NCBI GenBank assembly: GCA_022836615.1
Contig: MU405210.1
Coordinates: 434,001-498,000, forward strand
DNA: 64,000 nt
Source of the DNA: Annulohypoxylon bovei var. microspora
Taxonomy: Eukaryota; Ascomycota; Sordariomycetes; Xylariales; Hypoxylaceae
Direction: 5' to 3'
Below the pieces are notes generated by a model. The model saw only the letters and a program-made list of their open reading frames with translations, was not told the origin of the DNA and did no database searches. The stretch's first letter is position 1; the number at the start of each line of letters is the position of its first letter. Below, piece by piece: positions 1 to 11,311 of the stretch. The position numbers were made by a program, and so were the translations under genes.

Positions 1-1807
1 TATAGCGTCCGTACAAGCGACTATCTGGATGAGCAGATGACCCATTCCCCGACCGCCCGCGAGTTGCGGGTATCGCGGGTATATCGCAAGTCTTCAAAAA
101 TGGATGACCTAAAAAGGCCTAGCCTATCCCTATGGTTAGCAGCAGGCCATGGAAAATATGGAAAATATGGAAAAAGCGGAACAATTTTAAACCGAACTGC
201 GTTTCGTGTGAGCCACATGTGGCTGTACACCTATAGTGGCGCCACGACAGGTGTCGCACGTGATTCTCATCGTGTCGGACCCGGAAGCCGGGACGAGTCG
301 TTGGTAGATGAATGCCACAAAAACATCAACATAACGAGATGAAGGCTTTTGATGCGGGGCATCATAGTCACCTGATGGATGCAGCTTATACCAAAGCTAA
401 GAATTCTTAAGCGTTTAGGAAGTACTAGCGCACCAAGATAACTATGGCGGGGAACAAATTTCATCAACTTTAGAAGATCGCCTTAAAGGCAAAGATACGG
501 TCTTCTAGAAAGAACTGAAATTGTGCCTCGCCGTAATAGTGGGAGCGTGTAGCATGTATCCCCTTTAAGGCTTAGCGTCAGACCGGCATTGAGGGCCTTT
601 GATCGGCGACAATGACGAGACTCAAATAAAATTACCGGCGCCGTGTACAAGGAGGGTTTTGCGACGAGAACTTGGAACTTGGAACTATCATTCGGAGATT
701 TCACAGCGCCCCTGGAGCCACAACATTACGAAATAGGTTGATATTCGACACTGAGATGGATGTTGACGGATTTTAAATTCCATACTGGAGAGAAGATCGA
801 TCCGAAAAGGGGGGTTACATTGTTTCCTGAAAGATTCGCAGAAGCTCCAGTAGGTATCTATTGATGACAAGCTCACTATAATATCCTTGCAGCACCCCCT
901 GCGTTTGAGTCAAAGACGTGAATGTATGGTACTCAGCGGCGATCCACAGCTATACGATCAAGGATTTTTGAGGCTCTTACAAGGACGGCATTGCCTTTCT
1001 CGCAGACTTGGTGCGCGACCTCCCCCTCCTATCCTTCTGTTCCCACGAGCAGACGTATCGATACCCCTCTCTCTCCCGTACGCGTCGCAGATCAAAGACT
1101 GTCCAGAATGAACCTCTTCCAACATGTTCGTTTGAGGGTTCATATTCTCTGGTCTGTTCGTTATCGCTCTATGGTTTACGAAGGGCACCTCTCAACATGA
1201 TTGTGGAAATACCTTAGCTGGAGTTTACTCGGTTCTACCTCAATACTCAAATATTTTGCATCTACTATCCACAAACACTGCCTCCTTGTCGAGTACGCCC
1301 AGTACATATATGCATGCATCTGCCGGCATGATAATACCCTTGTCAATACAAGTTAGGAGACCTTTCATGAGTTGATAATTCAAATTTCGTAGTTATCAAT
1401 TGATTCTACTTTGGTACTTTCACGAAGTTCTTGAAGAATGCGATGTGCTGGCAGTTTTCCAAGCCCTAGGGCACATTGAGTATATATACCTTGGTACCCA
1501 AGCATGTAAAGGGTCTTCGCTTTCATCACCTTAGGAAGTCTTCGCAAAACCATAAAACCGGTTCTAATTCGCTTTCCTGGGCTCCAAGATACCAGTACAA
1601 AAGTACACAGAAGAAGATTTGGCTTGAGTTAGCTTGTACGAGGTAATGCTATCACCATTATACTCTATTTCTACACTATTATAAGTGTCGTGATGCTGTA
1701 CTTGGCTTGCTACTAACTCCAAAGCTTAGCTAGATCACGTTTACCATCGTCGTCACACTTCAGTCAACAACGTCAAACCTCGTCGGCCGACACCACTACC
1801 TTTCAAA
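1..1807. other. Gene-free region, left edge
   Basis: No supportable gene is seen. Several open frames of 60-100 codons overlap one another on both strands around 890-1200 but none shows a recognisable domain, splice structure or consistent codon use. A three-copy 9-bp tandem (ATGGAAAAT-like) lies at about 147-172. The DNA from 1200 on is AT-rich. Confidence 0.55.
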
Positions 1808-2008
1808 ATGTGCCACCTTTTCAAAGGACTCAAGAAGCGTAAGGAAAAGAAGCCTAAGAAAAGGAAGCCTAAGGAAGGCAACGGTAATCTAGACCCAAGG
1901 CAAAGCGGCCAAAGGGATCACGTCCTACAAGCGTGGCATTTTCCTGAACAAACCCTACCGACAGCTCAAAATAACGGTAAGGGGAATGGAAATGGGTCTA
2001 GCAGATAG
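1808..2008 (+). CDS. Possible small lysine-rich protein (66 aa)
   Basis: This is a short ATG-initiated frame whose first third is a strongly basic stretch made of repeated Lys-Pro-Lys-Lys and Arg-Lys blocks, encoded by a near-repeat of AAGCCTAAG at about 1850-1877. The second half is Gln/Asn/Gly-rich. The DNA before the ATG (about 1740-1807) is C-rich with CAAC/CGTC runs, which resembles a fungal 5' leader and is unlike the AT-rich surroundings. No domain or homologue is recognised, no intron is seen, and it sits alone in a gene-poor region. It could be a gene fragment or a chance frame; it is listed because leader, start and composition agree. Confidence 0.25.
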   Translation: MCHLFKGLKKRKEKKPKKRKPKEGNGNLDPRQSGQRDHVLQAWHFPEQTLPTAQNNGKGNGNGSSR

Positions 2009-2899
2009 TCATAATATCTAAGTAGCTGCCTACGAGATAAATGGATAGTAGGGAGTTGACGATAAGAGGAATCTAAGGCACATATAAGGCGCTTACTATT
2101 GTAGCTATAGGAGACTCATGTAAAATAGTCGTTGCTGTCAGGCTACATGGAGCTATCCCCCACAATTGCACAAGAATGCGGCCCTCCCGCTTAAACCATC
2201 ACAATTAAATACCTACCCAAGTACCTATGGATATAATACGAATATGATTTTCTATAGTTATACTACTTCAGCTAGCTACCACCAACAATTGTCGAGTAGT
2301 CGCTACCAGTAGCAAATGCGAGGTTTTGCAGATACCAGGAGCGGATACCAATGCCGAACGCTATCGCACCGCTATATGGAACATCGCGGCTCTCACGGGC
2401 TGAAGGTTAGTGGAGATTGATGGATGGGAGACCAGGTTGTTATTACCCTAAGCCATTGGCGAAGACTGGTGGGCCTTGCAGACAATATACACGCATCCCA
2501 ATAGAACGAGATTAGAACTGAGCTCAGTAGAGTATACCGTCAATTCACCTTGCCATTTCGCTTGAGAATATCAGCTTAGATCCACATTGACTGTTACTCA
2601 AGCCAGGTAATAGCATTCATTGCCTAACACCTTCACTAGGTGCTCATCCCATCATTCTAAGTTACAACCAGTGTTTCATTAGCTTTAACGTACGTGTCTA
2701 GTAAGAACATAGCTAACTCGCAGATGCGATTTACTAAGACACATCGAGACTAGACAGCTTGCAAAGTAATAGATGGGATAGAAATCCTTAATCATATATG
2801 CGGTTACACAAAGGTCTGGGTTCCTCCTTAGCCGGTAACATCCCGTGCACTGCCTCGCGAGTTCCACAAAAAGATAAGACGTACGTACATATAGTACTA
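2009..2899. other. Gene-free AT-rich region with a weak 5S-like patch
   Basis: No coding region is supported. Around 2400-2450 there is a stretch with GGTTAGT followed by TGGATGGGAGACCA that resembles the 3' internal-control half of fungal 5S rRNA, but the 5' half does not align convincingly, so it is not called as an RNA gene. Confidence 0.5.
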
Positions 2900-3053
2900 T
2901 GTTGAAGGAGACGCAGGTTATGAGTATCATGGTTGTTATATTAGAAGGTTAAGTTACTAGAAGTATGTAGTAAGAGGTAGACAGTACATATAGGTGCCAT
3001 AGGTGTAGGGCGTATCCAGCTACCAGTGTTTCCAGCCTCCTAATATTCCAACA
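2900..3053 (-). mobile_element. Solo LTR, Ty1/copia-like (copy A)
   Basis: A 154-bp unit that is the reverse complement of 7458-7611 with only three mismatches. Read on the minus strand it starts TGTTGGAATATTAGG and ends CTTCAACA, so it has the TG...CA ends and the TGTTG/CAACA terminal inverted repeat typical of LTRs of copia-type retrotransposons. The flanking 5-mers are TACTA on the left and TAGTA on the right, a 4-of-5 match compatible with a decayed target-site duplication. No gag/pol coding sequence adjoins it, so it is called a solo LTR. The unit boundaries are well defined because similarity between the two copies stops exactly at the ends. Confidence 0.75.
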
Positions 3054-6000
3054 TAGTACATATCTACCTACCTAGGTTCGCATGTACACCGAGTTTATTC
3101 AACAGTTGCAGGGGCAGGGGCGTCGTGGATATAAATGGAAAATGGTCAAGCAATAGGGAACCTTATTTGAACCAACAATTTCTCTCCACTAGCTAGCCGG
3201 CTCATGCCCGCGAGCATTCAAAGATTTCGCCCGAGCTCATCAATTCAGAGCTCATTTCCGCATTCCCCACCATCGAAGACTTTTCTCTTCCTTCTGTCAC
3301 ACAGCTCAGCTGCAACCAATTCCCCGGTCACATTCAATCGACACGTGGGTTACTGTCATAGATGAACTACACTCTCACGATTCATGACCCACGACTACCG
3401 TTGTTTCTATGTCTGTGCGTACCTAGGTACCTATTTTTACACCTCAGAACGTATGTACTTACTTCATATGACCTCACATATTATCATATGAATCATATGA
3501 AGAAATACTTCGCCTACCGTACGTATCTAGGTATGCAACTTTTCAACCAACACTTCTAGTAACCCCATTTTTTGGCCTTCTTGTGTGGTCCTTCACAAGG
3601 AGTCATCACCCAATTGGAAGAGAACAAGGCATGTGGTGGACCACCCTGGTAATCGTGCGAACTAATGTGTTTGAATAAAATACATTTACGAATGCCACAA
3701 GTTGACTTAGGTAAATGAGGTGGTTGGTAGGTACATTCAATGTGGATTAAGATCTTCCGATTCCTCAGCCTTATTCTTTAGGTTAAAAAGGTAATATCTG
3801 CTCGAAAGGAGTTAGTACGAGATCAATAAATACATGGTTTATCGTTACATATGACATTAGTAGACAAAGTCGAGGCTTAGTAAACCGACATCATCCACGG
3901 GCCGGTACTAATCACGCTTTACTACCTAGGTAAGAAGGATACATCTTGTGTTGTGCGCTTCTTGAGCTTAGAGTATTAGGTAAGCTAATTCATGATATAA
4001 AGTGACTAGCCAAGGTGAGGGAATGTGGCGTATGCTAGGATTCTAGGTAAGGTCGAAGCAATTCAAGAATGCCAAAACCTTCGGTGCATTAAATACCTAC
4101 CTAGGTAAGTATGTACTTCGAGGCCTTTTTTTTAAGTGAGCTAGTGAATAGGTGATCGAGTTATCCATTTCGCTAAAAGTTATATTCTTTAATTATCACG
4201 CTTACCGATAGGGGATATTGCGAGCTCAAAGGCGAATCGTGGATTGACGCTGTTTCCCAGATGCTTCGAGGGTCGAGAACTTTGTGAAGAGGGTTACTTC
4301 AAAAGTGGAGCTGTTGCCGTGACATTAGTTTAGCTTCATTATGGTATTAAGACGGATATTTGGAGTTAGAAACAATACATTAAATTCATTAATATTATTT
4401 AACTCATAACGAATGAGATCTTTATTAACTTAAAACGGGTTAATATATAATCTCCTTGAATAGTTGATCTTAGGTGTTAAAGGCGTTGAAGTTCCATATT
4501 TTTTAGTGCTTGAATGACCTCCCCCGCTCATTCGGATTTATGGTGGGGGAATGGAAGCGACCCAAAATGAGTCGGGTAAAATTATCGTGATATCGACATT
4601 GATTCATCACCAATCCCATTCTTATATTTATAATGCTTTTCTTTAGGCTAAATTTAACCGATCATATTTTCCGCATGTTGCTCTTTTAATTATACCTGGG
4701 CTGGCTCATGCTTAGGGATGAAATAATGATTTACTTAAATACCTTATGAAATTAATCTCATTTTTTACATATTTGCAAGGCGCGAAGCGTAAATAGCAAC
4801 AATCTCTTAGTACGGACTTAACTATCGTTTTTAATGACATAAGCTGCAAAACCTGCTTGGTATCCGAATTATCCGGACCACCGCCTCGGAGCAAACGATA
4901 ACCAGTTCGTTCGGCAAGAGCATTTCCTAACGGGACGGGCCGTTTTATAAGCAGTTCCCCAGGTAAATTCCGGATAAGTATACCGAAACTTTATTAACTT
5001 AGCCGCACGGACGAGAAGTGAGGTTTCCACAACTGCAAATATCTTATAACTCTTACTGCCATTTGGAAATTAAGAATACGGCGAAAATAAAATGATTATT
5101 GCATTGTAATTAAAGAATGGAAAAAGTAGCTGCTGAGGGCGACATTATCCACTTTCAGTGGTGGTGGCCTTTGAACGTCGACCCGGTACTATTGTACATA
5201 CTGTACATACAGGTAGGTAGGTACCTAAGGCTAAGCGCTTGTGCGCTAGGGACAATTTATCATTGCGCTTATAACTTTGAAAGCTACTACGGAAAGGATA
5301 TCTGATCTGCAGTTATCTCATACCTACATATATATACTCAACTACCTGAATACTTTTAGATAGATGTACAGAGCAACATATGTGTAGGTATCTAGGAAAT
5401 GATTGTTACCGGGTTCTCCTTCTGGCACCGGTGTACCGCGTCCAAAAAAAAGAATTGTGTATGCGAATCATCAGGTGCCCGCTATCGCTTACTGCTTATC
5501 GCGCTGGTAGCTTCAGGGGCTCGGCCACTTAAGTAAGCCCTAATCGCCACCGTAGGATCCCCCAAGACTTAATGGATGGACGACCTTTTCTTGGTGCCCA
5601 TGATACTTCCAACTTCGCTGAAACTTACGGCTTTCAATATCGACAACGACAACTAAGGCCGAAAAATTCTAACGACTTGCGTGGCTTAACATGACAAGGT
5701 GCACGGTACTAAATACTATTAACTCGAATTTTTCTACCGACCTGTCGTCACAGCCTCGCGACCGCGAACGCGACGTGTTCCTGAGTTTCCGCGAGAGCCT
5801 GATTTTATTTACATACCAGCTATCTACATCGTCATTTTTGCCCATCAAAATAAAACCACTCGCTTCAACAACAAGCCATTACACACCTGTTCTCAACAAA
5901 TCCCCTTCGTCAAATACCTAGTAGTTTAGAAACTATCTAAGTACCGAGGTAGGTAGGATGAATCGAGACGCCGTCGAACATAAATCCCCCTTCCGATAAT

Positions 6001-7457
6001 CCGTGCCGTTTTCATCATCTCACCTACTGTGGTTCTAGACGCGAGCCTTTCCATTCCTCTTTTTCAGTCGAGAAACCCTTCCAAAAGATGAATAGGGTTA
6101 CAGTATCAAGATAATATGCCCATTATATTTGCCTCTTAGGTACCATCAAATATTAAGCATCTTTGTCCTTTCTTCGCTCCATCTAATATGCTATTCCTAC
6201 TATCTGGGAGACCGCGAGACATTATTTTCTCATATCAAAACCAAAGATCGACATCAAGCTCGATTTTCTCGGCCACTGCAGTGAAATCCAAACAACGTGC
6301 GATACCCAAGAGACCCTTTTGTGATACCGACAATATGCCATGGCGGCGTAGATGGTAATACTGAATGCAGACGAGACCGGATCAATACGTATTGTCAGAA
6401 GGAGCTTCCGCGACATTTCAAGATTCGAATCTTTAATCAATCACATTTTATATCATTCAAGCACTACGCTGAACATGAAGGAGTTGCCGTTCATGGGAAT
6501 TTGATTGGTTGATACCGAGAATTATACAGATAACTACTGAGGATTCGGGAAGTCTGCCTCTAAGTAGGTACCTACCACCTACCTAATTTATCTTTGGATG
6601 AGAACCTGCTTTTGACCTTTTGTCGGTAATCGTAACTGTATCGTATTAATGTTCTGCCTAAGCTAGTGAATATACCGTTTATACAGGCAACTACATAACT
6701 AAACTATTTCAAGATCTAAATTTACACTATACCTTAGCCTTTAACTCTACCTAATCGGAAGTTGCAGACTTTTTAAATACCTACATCCATATTGCCGGAT
6801 GTTGTTATACTCTAATAACCCGCCGTGGTTTCTTGACAATACTGAAAGAAACACTGCATAAAAGAGTCCGTTACGAAGAAGCAATGCGAGTGAGCCCAAC
6901 CGTTACGATGCAAACCTAGCAGATGGAGAAACAACTAAGTTGTTACGCAAGGAGCTCTAACCCCTTGTGTCTACGAAGTTCGGTATACATAGGTACATAG
7001 TGTGCCCTTTGTCTGCTCTGTTCTGGGACTAGCCCCAATGGTCCCCTAAGGGCTGAGCTCCCATCCTGCTGGGTGCCATCCTCCCAAGGGGGCGAGGCGT
7101 GGCAGTCAGAGAAGACCTCTGACATCAACTACGTAGCTGGCGCTCTTCACCCTTAAGCACCCATCCATAGTGAGGATCGAGGTTTGGAAAGGTCATAGCT
7201 TTCAGGACGTAAATTCTAAGTAAAGCGTGTGCGTAACTACCTACAGGTACGTCTTTCTCGAATAGTTTAATTAGTTCTTTTCCTACGAGTTACTATGATG
7301 CCACCCATCCTTTTCGACCCCTTTCCCCCCAATCTACCCCTTAATGAACCGAAATTTCACCTTAGTTTGGGTTTTATCGGCGAACTTCTCCAAGGTTATG
7401 TCCCCCAGCCAGGGCTCTTTTCTTTACCAACCCCTGGATTTAAGAATGTTCCGTTTC
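3054..7457. other. Gene-free AT-rich region between the two solo LTRs
   Basis: 4.4 kb with no supportable gene and no retrotransposon coding remnant that I can recognise. It carries several copies of the ACCTAGGT palindromic motif (3421, 3924, 4099) and related GTAGGTAGGTACCTA runs (about 5211-5226 and 6565-6583). Open frames do not exceed about 76 codons and lack domain signatures. Confidence 0.55.
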
Positions 7458-7611
7458 TGTTGGAATATTAGGTGGCTGGAAACACTGGTCGCTGGATACG
7501 CCCTACACCTATGGCACTTATATGTACTGTCTACCTCTTACTACATACTTCTAGTAACTTAACCTTCTAATATAACAACCATGATACTCATAACCTGCGT
7601 CTCCTTCAACA
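7458..7611 (+). mobile_element. Solo LTR, Ty1/copia-like (copy B)
   Basis: 154-bp unit starting TGTTGGAATATTAGG and ending CTTCAACA, 151/154 identical to the reverse complement of 2900-3053. The terminal TGTTG/CAACA inverted repeat is characteristic of LTRs. The flanks are GTTTC (left) and TTTTC (right), a 4-of-5 match that fits a 5-bp target duplication with one mutation. The sequence TATATGTAC inside could be the promoter region of the former LTR. No internal element sequence is present on either side. High identity between the copies suggests fairly recent insertion relative to the surrounding decayed DNA. Confidence 0.75.
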
Positions 7612-9259
7612 TTTTCCCTCATATTTGTTATACTTCGTTACCTAACTACCCATCTTATAAGGGAACTGCATATCGTTGTCCGACTTTTGTCATGTATTGG
7701 TTCCTTAATGTAAAGATGGTTAAGTGTAATAGTGCCTCTGTGTAAGTGGCTTTGAAGAAAGTTTTCATCTGGTGGGGATGTGACGAATTTACAACTGGTT
7801 CATATGTATCTTTGAGAGTTCAAGCGGGGGTTCAAATCATAATCACTCATTCATGTACACTTAATATAAATCAATAGCTTGGTTGGAGAATTGGGGGCTG
7901 CAAAGAAGAATCAACCCGTGTTCGAAACTTCGCCTCGTCCAAGGCTACCCATTGATTGACATTTCATATTATGTACCTTAGGTACATAGCTAGTGATATC
8001 GCTTAAGCATGCAATACACCGTCCTTCTATTGTTGGCTTTCCGGCTCATAAAATTTTCGTAATGATTAATAAGGGGCGGTGAACGTAGGATTACACCTGG
8101 TTGAGGTGCTCAGCCAAGGTGGTCCCATATGCAGGTTAGGCTGATTGATTTGGTAGATTACCATTCATTGGACATTAGGAAGGAACAAAGGGTCATGAGA
8201 AACCCGGTTTTGATCAAATCTGGAAATGGTTTTGGATAAGAGACCAAAAACAAGACCGTTTACCTAGGTAGGTACCTAGTTAGTTAGTAACCTACCAGGT
8301 CCTACCTACTTAGTATGACGATCCCTTAAGTCGGAACAAAGATGAACTATTTACATCATACCTATATGTACACATGTACAGAGGAAATGGCCCCCATTGT
8401 AATAGTTCATTCAACTATGTAGGTTTTGTTTACTTAAATCTGCAGGAAAATACTGCCCCCTTGGCACTATGCTAAAGCTTGGTAGGTAGGTAGGCTCTCC
8501 AAACACCAACCTCCCGTAAAATATTTCATTAGCTTCTTACATTGTGACATTATGCGTTTAATATTCGTCCATATCCAATGGAATGCTGTTTCTATAAACC
8601 ACCTTTGAAGTCCGAAGTGTTTTCTAGATTTTCGTGTGTCGTACTCGCAAAGCAAGCTTCAGTAATCTCAGTACCCTAAACGAAGCGATTTGCGATTCGC
8701 GAAGAAATTAAGGTAAGTTAAGTTTTCACACGCAAATATATCTAGCTAGGCAAATATTTAATTGTTATTAATAATGTTTAATGAAAGTATTAGAATGCTA
8801 GTAGCAAACTATGCAGCGGACGTCAAATTAAAAGGAGCATGTGCTAATACTGTGCTAATACTGTGAGTTGAACTGTGTACTCCGTTGTATTACTTAATCC
8901 GGACCTACCAGTATTCGTATGACCTCATACCTAATTCGATCATCGATTGATTACGTAAAGTCTCAACGTCCTGAGACCTCAAGTCTGGCATCTCAATGCA
9001 TGCACGGCACGGTAAGAGGCAGCCTACTTCATCGCAAACCACCTGAGAAACATTAATATAACGAGCAAACACGGGATATGTCATCCCCGTATCGGCCCTC
9101 CGGACCGAAACGAGAATTACTTATCCAGGACATCACGTAAAGGTGCACGGTCATCGTCCTGGTCCGCCGCCGGACTTCCGACGACGGGTCTCCACCTGCG
9201 ACCGCTAAGTCGCCGGCTTCCTAGGCGGGGAAAAACAAGCATTAGGTAATATCAGAATG
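7612..9259. other. Gene-free AT-rich region
   Basis: No gene is supported. It contains a GTAGGTACCTAG cluster at 8261-8280, a GGTAGGTAGGTAGG run at about 8481-8494 and a two-copy 11-bp tandem (TGTGCTAATAC) near 8839-8862. The last 130 bases become GC-rich as the F-box pseudogene approaches. Confidence 0.5.
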
Positions 9260-10208
9260 TCAAAGCACACAAACGCCTATACCTCCGAAGTACCACTCCT
9301 TACCCCCGTAAACTAGGTTATAAACTGGAACGGCCGTGCCGTTCCCGGCATCCTCTAGCACAGAAAGTTTGGGAACGGGAATCTGATGGCCATCAAAAAG
9401 AATATCGAGGGGCAGTCCTGAGTAAAGGGAATATTGATTGGGGTATTCTTCGTCATCAACTTCCACACCCTCAGGGACATCGCCGAGCCACAGATCCTCG
9501 TCAGTAACAAACTGCTGTAGAATTAGTGTGTGGAAAAGGCTGGCAGCATAGTACGAATCAGCCCGTCACTGGTAGGCAGGGGCATGACCCGCAAGCTCAC
9601 TCAGGAGGTCTTTTCGCTCAATGGGCCAAACCGGTTTGAGAACGCCCCGCATGGAGGTGACTAGGTCCCATAACTCACCCATCCGCAAACCACGAGGGAA
9701 CTGAAGTTCCGCCACGGCGCAGGGGAGTACATCTAGCAGGTCAATATTCCTATGGCGATCATCCCTAGTCACTTCCCAGCGTAGATGGGTTATGTTCGGC
9801 TGTGCGACATGCATCTCACCCCACTGCGATCTACCCGCCATCCACTCAAGCCTCTAGCCGTCACGGATAGCAGATAAAAGTCGCATGGGAATCACCTGAG
9901 GGAATCAGTTCATGGCGGCGTCGCCATGCGCCGCGACGGAATGCAAAGGTCATAGAAAACAAGGTGGGGATACAAAAAGCAACAAGCTCGTTCTTCACGT
10001 AACACTCCGCCACCGGGCAGATGGGAGGGATAGGAGAAGGGGATGAATCAAGAAATGCATGCTGTCTGAGGATGGGGGTTCGGAGTATGACAGCGCGCCA
10101 AAAGTGCGATACACGTTGGCAACTTGCTAACAGATGATCAGAAGGGATCCGACGAAGGATCATGTCAAGCAGCTCGGGCGAGCCTAACACAACTTGAGTG
10201 CCCCCCAT
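9260..10208 (-). pseudogene. F-box domain protein, disrupted
   Basis: The 5' part (10208 to about 9861) begins with an ATG and encodes an F-box-like helix: LLDMILRRIPSDHLLASCQRV followed by SHFWRAVI, the usual Leu/Ile-Pro and Cys-x2-Val-x3-Trp pattern of F-box proteins, which recruit substrates to SCF ubiquitin ligases. The remainder (9260 to about 9880) lies in a different frame and continues in the way fungal F-box proteins do (a WGEMHVAQP segment after the F-box region, then a second block ending LVYGGKEWYFGG). That second frame is interrupted by TAG at 9854-9856 and TGA at 9566-9568, with coding sense resuming directly after each. One frame change and two stops in under 1 kb argue for a pseudogene rather than introns, since no good splice signals bracket them. 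Both stops could derive from C-to-T changes (CAG to TAG, CGA to TGA). A sequencing error or undetected intron is the alternative. Confidence 0.6.
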
Positions 10209-11311
10209 TGCGAATAGAATGATAGAAGATATGAGGTTAATGGATAGTAGTGGCTAATTGAGGATGGAATTGTGTGTACGATCAGGATGTAAGACACAAA
10301 GTGAGAAGAGGTATCTATGAGAAAGTACATATAAAAAGGTGTACAAAGGTTGACAGTTCTGGGGTTCGAACCCACGAAGAGCGAAGAAGGGGAATAGTTG
10401 AGCTTACTGTTAAGCTAAGTGGATGAAGGTTGTTGTAGAAGGAAAAATCAGAATCCAGTTCCCATAGCGGAGGGGCTATGTATAGGCAAATGGCAGAAGA
10501 TTTGACCATGGTGATTGCCAGGGCGTTTCTGAAGCTATTCACGGTTGCGCTGGCGACTACCGAACGAACGCCCCCTGATTACCTAAGCAAACATGCATAA
10601 AGCAGGGATTGCTTGTACTGCTAGAAATAAGTGAGTTATATTTACTGCCAACTTCTAGCTGGATGAGATACAGTAATGTTGCGGTGCAGATAAGATCATC
10701 ATATGATTATATCTTATATTAATATACCTAGTTTCAAATCAATGTTCAGGGGCTTTTGCGTGGCTACTACCTTACAATCAGTTATGTTGGTAAATCCACC
10801 ACTATAATACTACTTAACTTCATGTCTTCTTAATTTTAGGGAATATTCGGGGTGAGTCAATAAGACGTTTCCTTATATTTGTTTGATAGTGAATGAGTAA
10901 AGTAAAGAAGATAACGAATGACTTAATAAGAACCCTAATTGAAGCTAATCTGCTATCAGTGACCTTCAGCCCTCTAAAACAATGGGAAAATTGTATAGCC
11001 AGCGGTCCGTTAGCTATCCTCTTAACTGGCACAAGTCGTCAGCCCCTTATGACTAGTAACAATACGAGTTATAGTGTAGTATATCCAGTTATTCTAAATA
11101 CTATGCTGATCATTGAGGTATTGGTCCCGGTTTCAATGGAGCTAAATACATACGTCAGTTAAGGGAAGAGCCTAAAATATGATTGGTTTCGTACCAGATT
11201 TCCATTGCTCAGCATCCACAATCTTTGCCTCCCTGTGTATTTGCTAGGAACCTAGGTATGTCGATTCACTATTAGCGAAATAGATACCTAAAGGATCGGT
11301 TTAGATGGCCC
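10209..11311. other. Intergenic, nothing recognised
   Basis: No supportable gene. A sequence GGGGTTCGAACCC at about 10362-10375 resembles a tRNA T-arm/B box, but no matching acceptor or anticodon arms are found on either strand. An 89-codon ATG frame at 10893-11162 shows no domain and ordinary AT-rich composition. Confidence 0.5.

Noticed and set aside
3054..7457. Whole LTR retrotransposon bounded by 2900-3053 and 7458-7611
   Set aside because: The two LTRs are in opposite orientation and the interval contains no gag/pol remnant, so they are not the ends of one element.
10355..10380. GGGGTTCGAACCC, tRNA T-arm-like sequence
   Set aside because: Neither strand provides a matching 7-bp acceptor, D-arm and anticodon arm at proper spacing.
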